This document shows, piece by piece, positions 24,122 through 32,751 of a DNA stretch of 64,000 bases (within the stretch, counting starts at the first letter, position 1; each line of letters begins with the position of its first letter). This DNA is from Duganella margarita. GTDB taxonomy: Bacteria > Pseudomonadota > Gammaproteobacteria > Burkholderiales > Burkholderiaceae_D. The notes under the pieces are model-generated. The model saw nothing but the letters and a program-made list of their open reading frames with translations, was not told the origin of the DNA and did no database searches. Made by a program: the position numbers and the translations under genes. The DNA is taken from positions 310,001-374,000 of the forward strand of contig NZ_WWCS01000001.1 of NCBI RefSeq assembly GCF_009857535.1. The letters run 5' to 3'.

Positions 24122-25026
24122 GCGCGCTGCCGGATTCGATACAGGTGCTGGAACGGGGCTGGCTGTCGTCCAACAACATCATGTTGCTGGGCCGCCACGA
24201 TACGGCCATCATCGATACCGGCTACGTCAGCCACGCGCCGCAGACGCTGGAACTGGTGCGCCACGTGCTGCGCGGCCGCCATCTGGACCAGATTCTCAAC
24301 ACCCACCTGCATTCCGACCACTGCGGCGGCAACGCCATCCTGCAAGCCCACTTCGGCTGCCAGACGTCGATTCCCGTGGCGGAGGCCGACAAGGTGCGGC
24401 ACTGGGACGTGGAGGCGCTGAGTTTCAAGGCCACCGGCCAGCGTTGCGACCGCTTCACCTTCGACGCCACCATCGCCCCCGGCGACGTGCTGACGCTGGC
24501 CGACATGGAGTGGCAGGCGCTGGGCGCCCCCGGCCACGACCCGCATTCGCTGATTTTTTACTGTCCGCAGGAAAAGGTGCTGGTGTCCGCCGACGCGCTG
24601 TGGGAAAACGGCTTCGGCGTCATCTTCCCCGAGCTGGAAGGCGAGCCCGGCTTTGCCGAAGAGCGCGCCACGCTGGACCTGATCGCCGGCCTGGACGTGC
24701 GGACCGTCATCCCCGGCCACGGCGCGCCATTCACCGACGTGGCCGGCGCACTGGCGCGCGCGCGGTCCCGGCTGGAGTACCTGGCCGCCGATCCGGTACG
24801 CAATGCGCAGAACGCGCTGAAGGTACTGCTCAAGTTCCTGCTGCTGGAGCGTCAGCGGATTGCGCTGGCTGATGTACCCGTGCTGCTGACCTCGATGCCG
24901 GTGTTTGCCGCCGCCAACAACAACTTCCTCAAGCAGACGCCGGAAGACCTTGGCCGCTGGGCCGTGAGCCAACTGGTACGCAGCGTAGCGGCGCGCATCG
25001 ATGGTGAGTACTTACTTAACGAATAA
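24118..25026 (+). CDS. MBL-fold metallo-hydrolase
   Basis: A 302-residue metallo-beta-lactamase-fold enzyme. The metal motif THLHSDHCGGN (HxHxDH) lies at about 60-70; GAPGHDPHSLIFY provides the next histidine, VSADALW the bridging aspartate and VIPGHGAPF the last histidine, so the di-metal site looks complete. A C-terminal helical part (about 225-302) follows, as in glyoxalase-II-like and related MBL hydrolases. The ATG at 24118 overlaps the DUF1289 stop and is preferred to the longer frame. The substrate is not evident. Confidence 0.85.
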   Translation: MSALPDSIQVLERGWLSSNNIMLLGRHDTAIIDTGYVSHAPQTLELVRHVLRGRHLDQILNTHLHSDHCGGNAILQAHFGCQTSIPVAEADKVRHWDVEALSFKATGQRCDRFTFDATIAPGDVLTLADMEWQALGAPGHDPHSLIFYCPQEKVLVSADALWENGFGVIFPELEGEPGFAEERATLDLIAGLDVRTVIPGHGAPFTDVAGALARARSRLEYLAADPVRNAQNALKVLLKFLLLERQRIALADVPVLLTSMPVFAAANNNFLKQTPEDLGRWAVSQLVRSVAARIDGEYLLNE

Positions 25027-25116
25027 ATGTAGAGGGGTGGATCTAGTTTCGGCACGATCGTACTATTTCCGATCTATAATCATCGGCACCGATTAACTCA
25101 CGTCAGCGAGTACGCC

Positions 25117-26070
25117 ATGACCTTGCCTGCAGTCCTGCAAAACCTCACCCTTCCCGTCATCGCCTCCCCGATGTTCATCGCCAGTGGACCGGCGCTGGTG
25201 GCGGCCCAGTGCAAGGCCGGCATCGTTGGCTCGTTCCCGGCGCTGAACGCGCGTCCGGCCGAGATGCTGGATGTGTGGCTGACCGATCTGCAAAAAGAGC
25301 TGGCCGAGTTTCAGGCTGCCAATCCGGACAAGCGCGTCGGCCCGATCGCCGTCAACCAGATCGTCCATCAGTCCAACGACCGTCTGGCGCATGACGTCGA
25401 AGTATGCGTGAAGCACCAGATTCCAATCATCATCTCGTCGCTGCGCGCGCCGCCGAAAGAGATGCTGGACGCGATTCACAGCTATGGTGGCATCGTGCTG
25501 CACGACATCGTCTCGATCCGCCACGCTGAAAAAGCGCTGGAAGCGGGCGTCGACGGCCTGATCCTGGTGGCCAGCGGCGCCGGCGGCCATGCTGGCACGC
25601 TGTCGCCGTTTGCGCTGGTGGGCGAAGTGCGCAAGTTCTTTAAAGGTCCGATTGCACTGTCTGGCTCGATCGCTACCGGCGACGCCATCTTGGCGGCGCA
25701 GGCCATGGGCGCCGACTTTGCCTACATCGGCTCGCGCTGGCTGGCGACCAAGGAATCCAATGTCAGCGACGGCTACCGCGAGGCGATTGTTGAATCGACG
25801 GCGGCGGATATCATCTATTCGAACCTGTTCACCGGCGTTCACGGTAATTACCTGAAAAAATCCATCGTCGCCGCCGGCCTCGATCCGGATGCGCTGCCAA
25901 CCGCCGACAAGACCGCCATGAACTTCGGTTCCAGCAGCGCCAAAGCCTGGCGCGACATCTGGGGCGCCGGCCAGGGCGTGGGCCTGATGGACGACATTCC
26001 ATCGACGGCCGAAATGGTCGAACGCCTGAAGCGCGAGTACGACGCCGCCCGCGCCCGTCTGGCGTTGTAA
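25117..26070 (+). CDS. nitronate monooxygenase family flavoprotein
   Basis: A 317-residue FMN-binding TIM barrel of the nitronate monooxygenase / 2-nitropropane dioxygenase type. It begins LPVIASPMFIASGPALVAAQCKAG, has the flavin/phosphate motif GLILVASGAGGHAGTLSP near 150, and GPIALSGSIATGDAILAAQAMGADFAYIGSR close to 200. The family oxidises alkyl nitronates with O2; other members are enoyl reductase-like, so the true substrate may differ. It is a monocistronic-looking gene with 90 bp upstream. It converges with the amidohydrolase gene with no gap. Confidence 0.85.
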   Translation: MTLPAVLQNLTLPVIASPMFIASGPALVAAQCKAGIVGSFPALNARPAEMLDVWLTDLQKELAEFQAANPDKRVGPIAVNQIVHQSNDRLAHDVEVCVKHQIPIIISSLRAPPKEMLDAIHSYGGIVLHDIVSIRHAEKALEAGVDGLILVASGAGGHAGTLSPFALVGEVRKFFKGPIALSGSIATGDAILAAQAMGADFAYIGSRWLATKESNVSDGYREAIVESTAADIIYSNLFTGVHGNYLKKSIVAAGLDPDALPTADKTAMNFGSSSAKAWRDIWGAGQGVGLMDDIPSTAEMVERLKREYDAARARLAL

Positions 26071-27534
26071 TTACAGGCCGACGGCGAGGCTTTCGCGCGC
26101 CATCGGCTTGCCGCGCACCCAGACGGTGTCCACCGTATCGTAGGCACGGACGTCTTGCAGCGGCGACTCCTTCATCAGCACCAGATTGGCCACTTTGCCC
26201 GGCTCGATGCTGCCCAGGTCTTGTTCAAGATGGAAGGCGCGGGCATTGTTGATGGTGGCGGCCTTGAAAAGCTGCGCCAGCGACAGGCCGGCGTTGCGCA
26301 GATCCTGCATCTCCAGATAGCCGTTCAGTCCCGGAATATTGCCGTAGGTGGGCGAGGACGGCGTGTCGGTGGCAAACAGGAAATTCGCATTCTTGCTCGC
26401 CAAATAGGCAACCACCTGGCGCTGGCGGCGCAACGGCGCCTCCATATTCTTGCGGACGGTTTCGTCGGTTTCGCCTTCTTCGGCTACTTCTTCCTTGAAC
26501 CAGTTGCCTTCGGGCGTCTTCAGCCACGCCAGCATGGCAGGCGGCAGCAGCTTGGACAGCACCGGCGTGTTCAGATATTCCGGATCGACATACGCGCGCA
26601 GGCCGTACAGCACTTGCATGGTCGGTTGGTAGCCAATATTGCGTTCGACGATTTTATCCAGCAATTGCTTGATTTCGTCTGGTAACTCCGGCGAATTGTT
26701 CAGTGCACCCCAGTGCCACATGCCATGGGCCAGCACGTCGACGCCACCGTTGACCGCGAAGGTTTGCGCCTCGAATGAATTCCCGTGCGTCACCAGCGTC
26801 AGGCCATCCTTGGTGGCCGCCGCGCGCACCTCGCCGTAGACGGCCGGACTCATCACGGGCAGGTTGTGCTGGGCTCCAAAACCGTGTTCGTAGTGGGTCT
26901 TGACGCAGATGGCGCCATCCGCCTTGGCGCGCGCCACGCCTTTGGCCGGGGTGTAGTCTTCCGGTTTATAGCGGGCGGGAATCTTGTCGGCCTGGGCCGG
27001 GTCGTAAATGAAATTGGAAAACGTCTCAAAGCGATGTTCGATAGGTGCGTACGATGATGGATAGCCGTTGGCGAACACCAGCGGCGGGCCGCAGTCATAG
27101 ATGTCCGGATGGCGCGGCATGGCTTTGACGCGGTCGATGAATTCGCGGCTGCCAGCCGCCAGATCGATCACGGTGGTATAGCCGTAGTAGAGGTAGGAGC
27201 GCGGCATCTGCGCGAAATACTCCTTGGCCATGGTCTGCATGTGGTCGGCCTGCTCGAAGCTCATGCCGGGCACGGCAAACAGGTGGACGTGGGAATCGAT
27301 CAGGCCAGGCGTCAGGTAGTAGCCCTTGCCGTCGATGCGGGCGGCGCCTGGCGGTGTTTTGCCGCCGGTGCCACGCTCGACCCGGACGATGCGGTCGTTA
27401 TCGATCAGCACACTGCCGCTTTCGATGCGGTCGAGTTTTTCCGGCGAGATCAGTTTGACGTTGGTGATCCAGGTTTGACCGGCCATGGCCGGTGCGCAAA
27501 TCATCAGGCTGGCTATCAGGTGAGGCAATTTCAT
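26071..27534 (-). CDS. amidohydrolase family protein, exported
   Basis: A 487-residue metal-dependent hydrolase with a signal peptide (MKLPHLIASLMICAPAMA). The amidohydrolase barrel shows the HxH metal motif in LTPGLIDSHVHLFAVPG, a VKTHYEHGFG segment, LVTHGNSFEAQ, the DVLAHGMWHW histidines and a late aspartate in LFATDTPSSP. The closing SIEPGKVANLVLM is the usual small beta-domain return. The substrate is unknown; exported members include peptidase- and imidazolonepropionase-like enzymes. The divergent AraC-type gene lies upstream and may or may not regulate it. Confidence 0.82.
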   Translation of the reverse strand: MKLPHLIASLMICAPAMAGQTWITNVKLISPEKLDRIESGSVLIDNDRIVRVERGTGGKTPPGAARIDGKGYYLTPGLIDSHVHLFAVPGMSFEQADHMQTMAKEYFAQMPRSYLYYGYTTVIDLAAGSREFIDRVKAMPRHPDIYDCGPPLVFANGYPSSYAPIEHRFETFSNFIYDPAQADKIPARYKPEDYTPAKGVARAKADGAICVKTHYEHGFGAQHNLPVMSPAVYGEVRAAATKDGLTLVTHGNSFEAQTFAVNGGVDVLAHGMWHWGALNNSPELPDEIKQLLDKIVERNIGYQPTMQVLYGLRAYVDPEYLNTPVLSKLLPPAMLAWLKTPEGNWFKEEVAEEGETDETVRKNMEAPLRRQRQVVAYLASKNANFLFATDTPSSPTYGNIPGLNGYLEMQDLRNAGLSLAQLFKAATINNARAFHLEQDLGSIEPGKVANLVLMKESPLQDVRAYDTVDTVWVRGKPMARESLAVGL

Positions 27535-27611
27535 GCTGGGCTCCTTGTTGTGATGCCCCAGTCTGCCGTGCCACGCCCCGGTTTGCGTCGCAAATGATGA
27601 TTTGGCACGCG

Positions 27612-28727
27612 CTAGGCGGGTGTTCTGGCCTGGTCGCGGTACTCGCCCGGCGTGACGCCGGTGAATTTTTTAAATGTGCGGTTCATCGCGCTTTTGCTGT
27701 TAAATCCGGCGATCAGCGACAGGTCAAGTATACTGGTGCCGGCCAGTTGCGGGTCGCGCAGCGTGGTTTTGAGGGCATCCACGCGGTAGCGGTTGAGGTA
27801 ATCGGCGAAATTGGCGCCGCAATGTTCATTGATCAGCTGGGAAAGTTCGTGCGGTGTCATGGCGACCTGCGCGGCCAGGTCCTCCAGCTTCAGTTCGCCA
27901 TTGCGATAGGGCTGATCCTGTTCCATGCAGGCTTGCAGGCGGGCCAGGAAGGCGTCGCGGTCGGCTGTGGATAACTGTTTGTCGGCGTAGCGCGGCTTGG
28001 CCGCAGCAACCGGCGCTGGCGGCAACGTGCGCGGCCGGTAGCCAAGCGGCAGACGCATCGCCGTGTAGGCGGTGGCGAAGACGAACACGATCAAGGCGCC
28101 ACCGTCCACCATTTCTACCGACAGCGGCGAGTCGATATCGAGCGCGGCCATTGCCACCGCGACGACGCTCAGCGCCCCGCTCACCAGCCACAGGCGCATC
28201 AGTCGGCGCAGGCCGCCCACCAGTTCTGAATCGGCCGGCACACGACGCACCAGGCGCACGCTGGCGCGCAGGTAGAAGAGCAGGATCAACAGCTTTGCCA
28301 CCGCCGCCAGCCGCAGATACCATGGCCAGCCATGCCATTGGCGCATCCATGCCAGTTTTTCGTCAGCCGACCGCAAGTAGAAGGGCAGCATGCCGAGCGT
28401 GGCGACCGCAAACGGGACGAAATGCAGCCAGGCGCGGCGGCCCAGCGGCTGGTCGGACAGCATGGCGTGCAGGTAAAGATACAGCAGCGGCCCCACCGCC
28501 AGCCCCAGCGTGACGATGGCCAGCGCGCTGTGCGGATAGACGCGATACAGATGATTCAGCCCGAGCCACGCATGGCCGATGATGGCTGAAAAAATCAGCA
28601 GCAGCGCCGACAGCAGCCGGTTCGCCGTGCGCATTTCGGGCTGGCGCGGATTGAGCAGCGCGATGCTGAGAAAAACCGCCTGGGCAATAGCGGCCAGGAA
28701 CAGCCAGGAAGCAATTGTATTCACCAT
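27612..28727 (-). CDS. AraC-type regulator with N-terminal multi-helix membrane domain
   Basis: A 371-residue membrane-bound transcription factor. Residues 1-225 hold about seven hydrophobic helices (for example NTIASWLFLAAIAQAVFLSI and LSALLLIFSAIIGHAWLGL). The AraC HTH domain is at about 265-368 with LAAQVAMTPHELSQLI, SLIAGFNSKSAMNRTFKKFT and TPGEYRDQ. The ATG at 28727 follows AGGATTTGTATC; the frame is open 12 codons further. Members of this kind sense signals in the membrane without a kinase. Its leftward neighbour is the exported amidohydrolase, 77 bp away on the same strand, a plausible target. Confidence 0.85.
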   Translation of the reverse strand: MVNTIASWLFLAAIAQAVFLSIALLNPRQPEMRTANRLLSALLLIFSAIIGHAWLGLNHLYRVYPHSALAIVTLGLAVGPLLYLYLHAMLSDQPLGRRAWLHFVPFAVATLGMLPFYLRSADEKLAWMRQWHGWPWYLRLAAVAKLLILLFYLRASVRLVRRVPADSELVGGLRRLMRLWLVSGALSVVAVAMAALDIDSPLSVEMVDGGALIVFVFATAYTAMRLPLGYRPRTLPPAPVAAAKPRYADKQLSTADRDAFLARLQACMEQDQPYRNGELKLEDLAAQVAMTPHELSQLINEHCGANFADYLNRYRVDALKTTLRDPQLAGTSILDLSLIAGFNSKSAMNRTFKKFTGVTPGEYRDQARTPA

Positions 28728-28795
28728 GATACAAATCCTGACATTTTTAGCAATCCAAAGCAATTACAATTCACTCAATATTGCGGAGGATAACG

Positions 28796-29983
28796 ATGAA
28801 AACTGTACGTGCAGCATCTCTGTTGTTAGCGCTGGTGTGCGCCGCCAGCCAGGCGTCTGTAAAACCAAATGCTGCTGCGGCACCGTTGCAGCAGGAAGGG
28901 ACGTCGTTGTTTGCGCAGGGCAAATACAAGGACGCCATCGCCAAGTACCAGGAGGCGGCCAAGGCGGACCCTGGCGCATCGGAACCGTTGTCCGGCATTG
29001 CCAATGTACTGATGGCGGCGGCATCGCAGGCACAGGGTGACGCCAAGATCCGGCTGCGCCAGCAGTCCGAATCGGTGGCGCGCCAGGCGCTGACGCTGGG
29101 CCCGGATGATCCGCTGGCGCAGGAAGTGCTGCGCATCTTGTTGGACGATAAACCAGCGCCGCTGCACGTGCCGACCCCCGCCGCATGGAAGGCCATGCAG
29201 GAAGGCGAGGTGTTGTTCCAGGCCGGCAAACCGGCGGAAGCGCTGGTCAAATATGAGGAATCGGCGCGGCTGGATCCCTTATATTCCACCGCCGAGGTGA
29301 ACGCCGGCGATAGTTTCTTTGCGCAGAAAAAATGGCCGGAAGCGGAGGAGCATTTCCGCAAAGCGACCGAGATCGAGCCGCTGAATGGCCAGGCCTGGCG
29401 CTTTCTGTCGGATGCGTTGCTGTGGCAGGGCAAGTTGAGCGCAGCGGAGGCGGCGCTGTTCAGCGGCATCGCGGCGCAACCGAACCAGTTGCCGACCTGG
29501 GACAAGCTGGCAGCATTGCGCAGCAAGGTGGGTTACCCGATGACCGCGTTACACCTCCAGCGCAAGGCCAGCGTGAAGCTGGATGCCAACGGCAAGTTCG
29601 TCATCAACCTGGATTCCGAATTCAGTGGCAACAGCGGCAAGATGGTGGCCGATGGCGCGATGTGGCTGGCGTACGCCACCTTTGAAGTAAATGCGCGTCA
29701 GAAGAACCTGCAGGACAAAGTCGCCGACCAGCCGTTTGCGATTGAAGTGGCGTCGTGGCGCGCGGCGCTGCAGGTGATTGACGAAGTGGTGGCCAGCGGC
29801 GGCCAGGATATCCAGGATCCCGCGCTGCTGAATATCCGCATGCTGGCCAAGGCCAATCAGCTGGAAACGGGGCTGATGCTGTTGCAGTACCGGGAGTCCT
29901 GGCGCGCTGAATTCGAAGCGTGGAAAAAAGCCAACCCGAACGGCATCCGCAAATTCGTCAATACCTACGCGCTGCGTCCTTAG
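28796..29983 (+). CDS. tetratricopeptide-repeat protein, exported
   Basis: A 395-residue protein with a signal peptide (MKTVRAASLLLALVCAASQAS) and helical repeats. One TPR lies around residues 30-75 (LFAQGKYKDAIAKYQEAAKADP) and two more at about 140-215 (LFQAGKPAEALVKYEESARLDP, FFAQKKWPEAEEHFRKATEIEP). The C-terminal 170 residues lack clear repeats and are not recognised. GGAGGA six bases before ATG 28796 sets the start. It is probably a periplasmic scaffold. It is divergent from the membrane AraC gene, with 68 bp between. Confidence 0.8.
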   Translation: MKTVRAASLLLALVCAASQASVKPNAAAAPLQQEGTSLFAQGKYKDAIAKYQEAAKADPGASEPLSGIANVLMAAASQAQGDAKIRLRQQSESVARQALTLGPDDPLAQEVLRILLDDKPAPLHVPTPAAWKAMQEGEVLFQAGKPAEALVKYEESARLDPLYSTAEVNAGDSFFAQKKWPEAEEHFRKATEIEPLNGQAWRFLSDALLWQGKLSAAEAALFSGIAAQPNQLPTWDKLAALRSKVGYPMTALHLQRKASVKLDANGKFVINLDSEFSGNSGKMVADGAMWLAYATFEVNARQKNLQDKVADQPFAIEVASWRAALQVIDEVVASGGQDIQDPALLNIRMLAKANQLETGLMLLQYRESWRAEFEAWKKANPNGIRKFVNTYALRP

Positions 29984-30549
29984 CCTTCGTTATTGATCGC
30001 CCACAGGCCGGGCAGATTGCGCCAGTAGCCGTAAGCGTCCATGCCGAAGCCGACCACGAAGCGGTTGGGGATGGTGATGCCGACGATATCGGCCTGCACC
30101 GGCTTGGCCTTGCCGATGGCTTTATCGGCAAACACCGCCAGGATCACTTCCTTGGCGCCCATGTCCAGCAGGCGCTGTTTGACGTGAGCCAGCGTTTCGC
30201 CTTCGTCCAGAATATCATCCAGCACGATCACGGTGCGGCCGCTGACGTTCGAGCGCGGCACCACTTTCCAGACCACTTCGCCGCCCTTGTCTTCGTCGCC
30301 GTAGCGGCTGACGTGGATGTAGTCGAATTCGAGCGGGAAGGTCAGCTGCGGCAGCAGGTTGCCGGTGAAGACCACGGCGCCGCCCATCACGCCCAGCACC
30401 AGCGGGAATTCTTCGCTGTCCGGACGGTCGTAGCGGGCGTTGAGCGTATCGGCCATCGCGGTGACGGCGGTGTCGACGTCGTGCTTGGAGTACAGTTCTT
30501 CGGCGCTCTCCATCAGGGCACGGGCGCGGTTGTGGTGGAAGTCTTGCAT
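29980..30549 (-). CDS. hpt: hypoxanthine(-guanine) phosphoribosyltransferase
   Basis: A 189-residue purine salvage enzyme converting hypoxanthine or guanine plus PRPP to IMP or GMP. The PRPP motif is VIVLDDILDEGETL (about 105-118), the flexible-loop region follows SRYGDEDKGGEVVWK, and ADIVGITIPNRFVVGFGMD is the C-terminal base-binding part. The ATG at 30549 is preferred over one six codons upstream. Its stop overlaps that of the TPR gene by four bases. It is downstream of the PaaK-like ligase on the same strand after a 37-bp gap, but is probably separate in function. Confidence 0.87.
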   Translation of the reverse strand: MQDFHHNRARALMESAEELYSKHDVDTAVTAMADTLNARYDRPDSEEFPLVLGVMGGAVVFTGNLLPQLTFPLEFDYIHVSRYGDEDKGGEVVWKVVPRSNVSGRTVIVLDDILDEGETLAHVKQRLLDMGAKEVILAVFADKAIGKAKPVQADIVGITIPNRFVVGFGMDAYGYWRNLPGLWAINNEG

Positions 30550-30586
30550 GGTCTTTATATTAAACAAACGTGTGAAGGACGATATT

Positions 30587-31849
30587 TTACTGGTAATCGC
30601 GGACGTCTGCGATTACCTTGCCGTCATTGGGCAGGCTGCCGATGGCGACAAACCGCACCTCGCCACGCAGTTTGGTCAGCTTGCGGATCGATTCGATGAT
30701 GGCGGCGCAGGTGGTGCTGTTAGCGCTGGCGGGATCGGCCACCTCGCAATGCAGCGTCATCGCCTCCTGCGCAATGTGGCCGGAGACCACCAGCCGCGCC
30801 TTTACAATCTCCGGATGGTGGCGCGCGATGTCATGCACCTGCGACGGATGCACGAACATGCCTCGGATCTTGGTGGTCTGGTCGGCGCGTCCCAGCCAGC
30901 CCTTGATGCGGGTGTTGGTGCGGCCGCACGGCGACGGCGGCGCATTGGTCAGGATGGCCGACAGGTCGCCGGTGGCGAAGCGGATCAGCGGGTAGTCCGG
31001 ATTGAATACGGTGACCACTACCTCGCCCACTTCGCCAGCAGGTACGGGATCGCCGCTGCCAGGACGAACGATTTCCATGATCAGGTCTTCGTCCAGCACC
31101 ATGCCGGGATCGCGTATGCCGCCGCTGCACGTTTCGTAGGCGATGCTGCCGATGTCGGCGGACGCATAGAGCTGCAGTACGCCCGGCACGCCATGCTCGC
31201 CAAACCAGGTGCGCAGAGATTCGGGCAGCGCCTCGGCGCTGACCAGCGCCTGCTTGATACTGCTGATGTCCACGCCCATCTCGTGCGCTTTCTCGATGAT
31301 GATCTTCAGGAAGGATGGCGTGCCGACATAGGTGTCCGGCCGCAGCGCGTGGATGGCTTGCACCTGCATCTCGGTCTGGCCGCTGCCGGCGGGGATCACC
31401 GCGCAGCCAAGCCGCGCAGCGCCGCCTTCAACCATGAAGGCCGCAGGCGTGAAGTGATAGGCGAAGCAGTTCTGCAGCAGGCCGCCGGCGCGCACGCCCG
31501 CCGCGTACATCGGCCGTGCGAAACGCCACCAGTCCTGGCCGCGTCCCTCCGGATCGAAGATGGGGCCGGGCGAGATGTACACGCGCGCCAGCTGGCCGAC
31601 CGGTGTAGTATTCAAGCCGCCAAACGGCGCGTGCTGCGTTTGCAGCTCGTGCAGCTCGGACTTGCGCGTGACCGGCAGCGTGGCCAGCGCCGCGCGGCTG
31701 TTGATGTCCACGGCGTTGACGTTCTGCAGGATGCGCGACCATCCCGCCGCCGCTTTGGCGCGCGCGACCAGTTGCGGCAGGCGCGCCATCAGATCGCGTT
31801 CGCGCTGTTCGGGTGGGCGTGCTTCCAGGCTGTCGAGGGTATCGGTCAT
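30587..31849 (-). CDS. phenylacetate-CoA ligase-like AMP-forming ligase
   Basis: A 420-residue adenylate-forming enzyme close in length to PaaK. Visible segments are YISPGPIFDPEG near 90, the nucleotide-binding YASADIGSIAYETCSGG (about 230), VVTVFNPDYPLIRFATGDLS (hinge side), and the C-terminal lid with IKGWLGRADQTTKIRGMFV. It would activate a carboxylic acid to its CoA thioester. It is the last gene of the Liv-type transporter operon, with an eight-base gap after the ATPase gene, and it differs in class from the long-chain ligase that starts the operon. The ATG at 31849 has AAGGA upstream. Confidence 0.83.
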   Translation of the reverse strand: MTDTLDSLEARPPEQRERDLMARLPQLVARAKAAAGWSRILQNVNAVDINSRAALATLPVTRKSELHELQTQHAPFGGLNTTPVGQLARVYISPGPIFDPEGRGQDWWRFARPMYAAGVRAGGLLQNCFAYHFTPAAFMVEGGAARLGCAVIPAGSGQTEMQVQAIHALRPDTYVGTPSFLKIIIEKAHEMGVDISSIKQALVSAEALPESLRTWFGEHGVPGVLQLYASADIGSIAYETCSGGIRDPGMVLDEDLIMEIVRPGSGDPVPAGEVGEVVVTVFNPDYPLIRFATGDLSAILTNAPPSPCGRTNTRIKGWLGRADQTTKIRGMFVHPSQVHDIARHHPEIVKARLVVSGHIAQEAMTLHCEVADPASANSTTCAAIIESIRKLTKLRGEVRFVAIGSLPNDGKVIADVRDYQ

Positions 31850-31857
31850 AACCATCC

Positions 31858-32661
31858 TTATGCCAGCCAGCGCTTGCGGCGCCGGTAAAATTTCATGTCG
31901 CGGAAGCTCTTGCGGCCGGCGCCGGAGACGCCGAGATAGAACTCTTTTACGTCTTCATTGCAGGCCAGGTCGGCAGCCGCGCCTTCCATCACCACGCGGC
32001 CGTTTTCCAGGATGTAGCCAAAGTCCGCGTAGCGCAAGGCGATGCTGGTGTTTTGTTCGGCCAGCAGGAAGGAGACGTTTTCCTTGCTGTTCAAATCCCT
32101 GACGATGCCGAAGATCTCTTCGACGATTTGCGGCGCGATGCCCATCGATGGCTCGTCGAGCAAAATCATGGAGGGCTTGGCCATCAGCGCGCGGCCGATG
32201 GCGCACATCTGCTGTTCGCCGCCGGAGGTGTAGCCGGCCTGGCTGCTGCGGCGCTCGCGCAAGCGTGGGAAGTAGTAATAGACCTTTTCCAGCGATGCCT
32301 TCAGTTCTGAACGGGAGGTACTGCGCGTGTAGGCGCCGGTCAGCAGGTTTTCTTCGATGGTCAGGTGGCCGAAGCAGTGGCGGCCTTCCATCACTTGCGA
32401 CAGGCCGCGCCGTACCAGTTCATTGGGCGTCAGCTGGTCGATGCGTTCGCCCTTGAACTGGACTTCGCCTTTGGTGACGTCACCACGCTCGCCGCGCAGC
32501 AGGGTGGAGATGGTCTTCAGCGTGGTGGACTTGCCGGCGCCGTTGGCGCCCAGCAGGGCGACGATTTTCCCCTGAGGGACTTGCAGCGATACGCCTTTCA
32601 GCACCAGGATGACGTGGTCGTAGATAACTTCGACGTTATTCACAGACAGATAAGGAGTCAT
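31858..32661 (-). CDS. Liv-type ABC transporter ATP-binding protein (LivF-like)
   Basis: A 267-residue ATPase of the branched-chain amino-acid (HAAT) importer class. Walker A is GANGAGKST, the signature is YTSGGEQQMCAIGRALM (YTSGG instead of LSGGE) and Walker B is MILLDEPSMGIAP. The last 25 residues (AGRKSFRDMKFYRRRKRWLA) form a basic extension beyond ordinary LivF. The start is ATG at 32661 (MTPYLSVNNVEV); the longer frame reads into the dispersed repeat as ...WIPACAGMT and is an artefact. It is cut off from the binding-protein gene by 90 bp that is almost all repeat. Confidence 0.87.
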   Translation of the reverse strand: MTPYLSVNNVEVIYDHVILVLKGVSLQVPQGKIVALLGANGAGKSTTLKTISTLLRGERGDVTKGEVQFKGERIDQLTPNELVRRGLSQVMEGRHCFGHLTIEENLLTGAYTRSTSRSELKASLEKVYYYFPRLRERRSSQAGYTSGGEQQMCAIGRALMAKPSMILLDEPSMGIAPQIVEEIFGIVRDLNSKENVSFLLAEQNTSIALRYADFGYILENGRVVMEGAAADLACNEDVKEFYLGVSGAGRKSFRDMKFYRRRKRWLA

Positions 32662-32667
32662 ATTAGT

Positions 32668-32747
32668 CGTCATTCCCGCGCACGCGGGAATCCATAGAAC
32701 GGTTGTTTGCTTAGTCAGCATGGATTCCCGCCTGCGCGGGAATGACG
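32668..32747. repeat. dispersed palindromic (REP/BIME-like) repeat, copy 3, inside an operon
   Basis: CGTCATTCCCGCGCACGCGG/GAATCCAT faces ATGGATTCCCGCCTGCGCGG/GAATGACG across about 24 bases. It fills the gap between the binding-protein gene and the livF-like gene. In mRNA it would form a strong stem-loop six bases from the downstream start codon. This position resembles the malE-malF REP of E. coli, which protects the binding-protein message. Confidence 0.85.
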
Positions 32748-32751
32748 GGGG

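Noticed and set aside
32662..32721. N-terminal extension of the LivF-like ATPase
   Set aside because: It reads into the repeat (WIPACAGMT); the family start is MTPYLSVNN at 32661.
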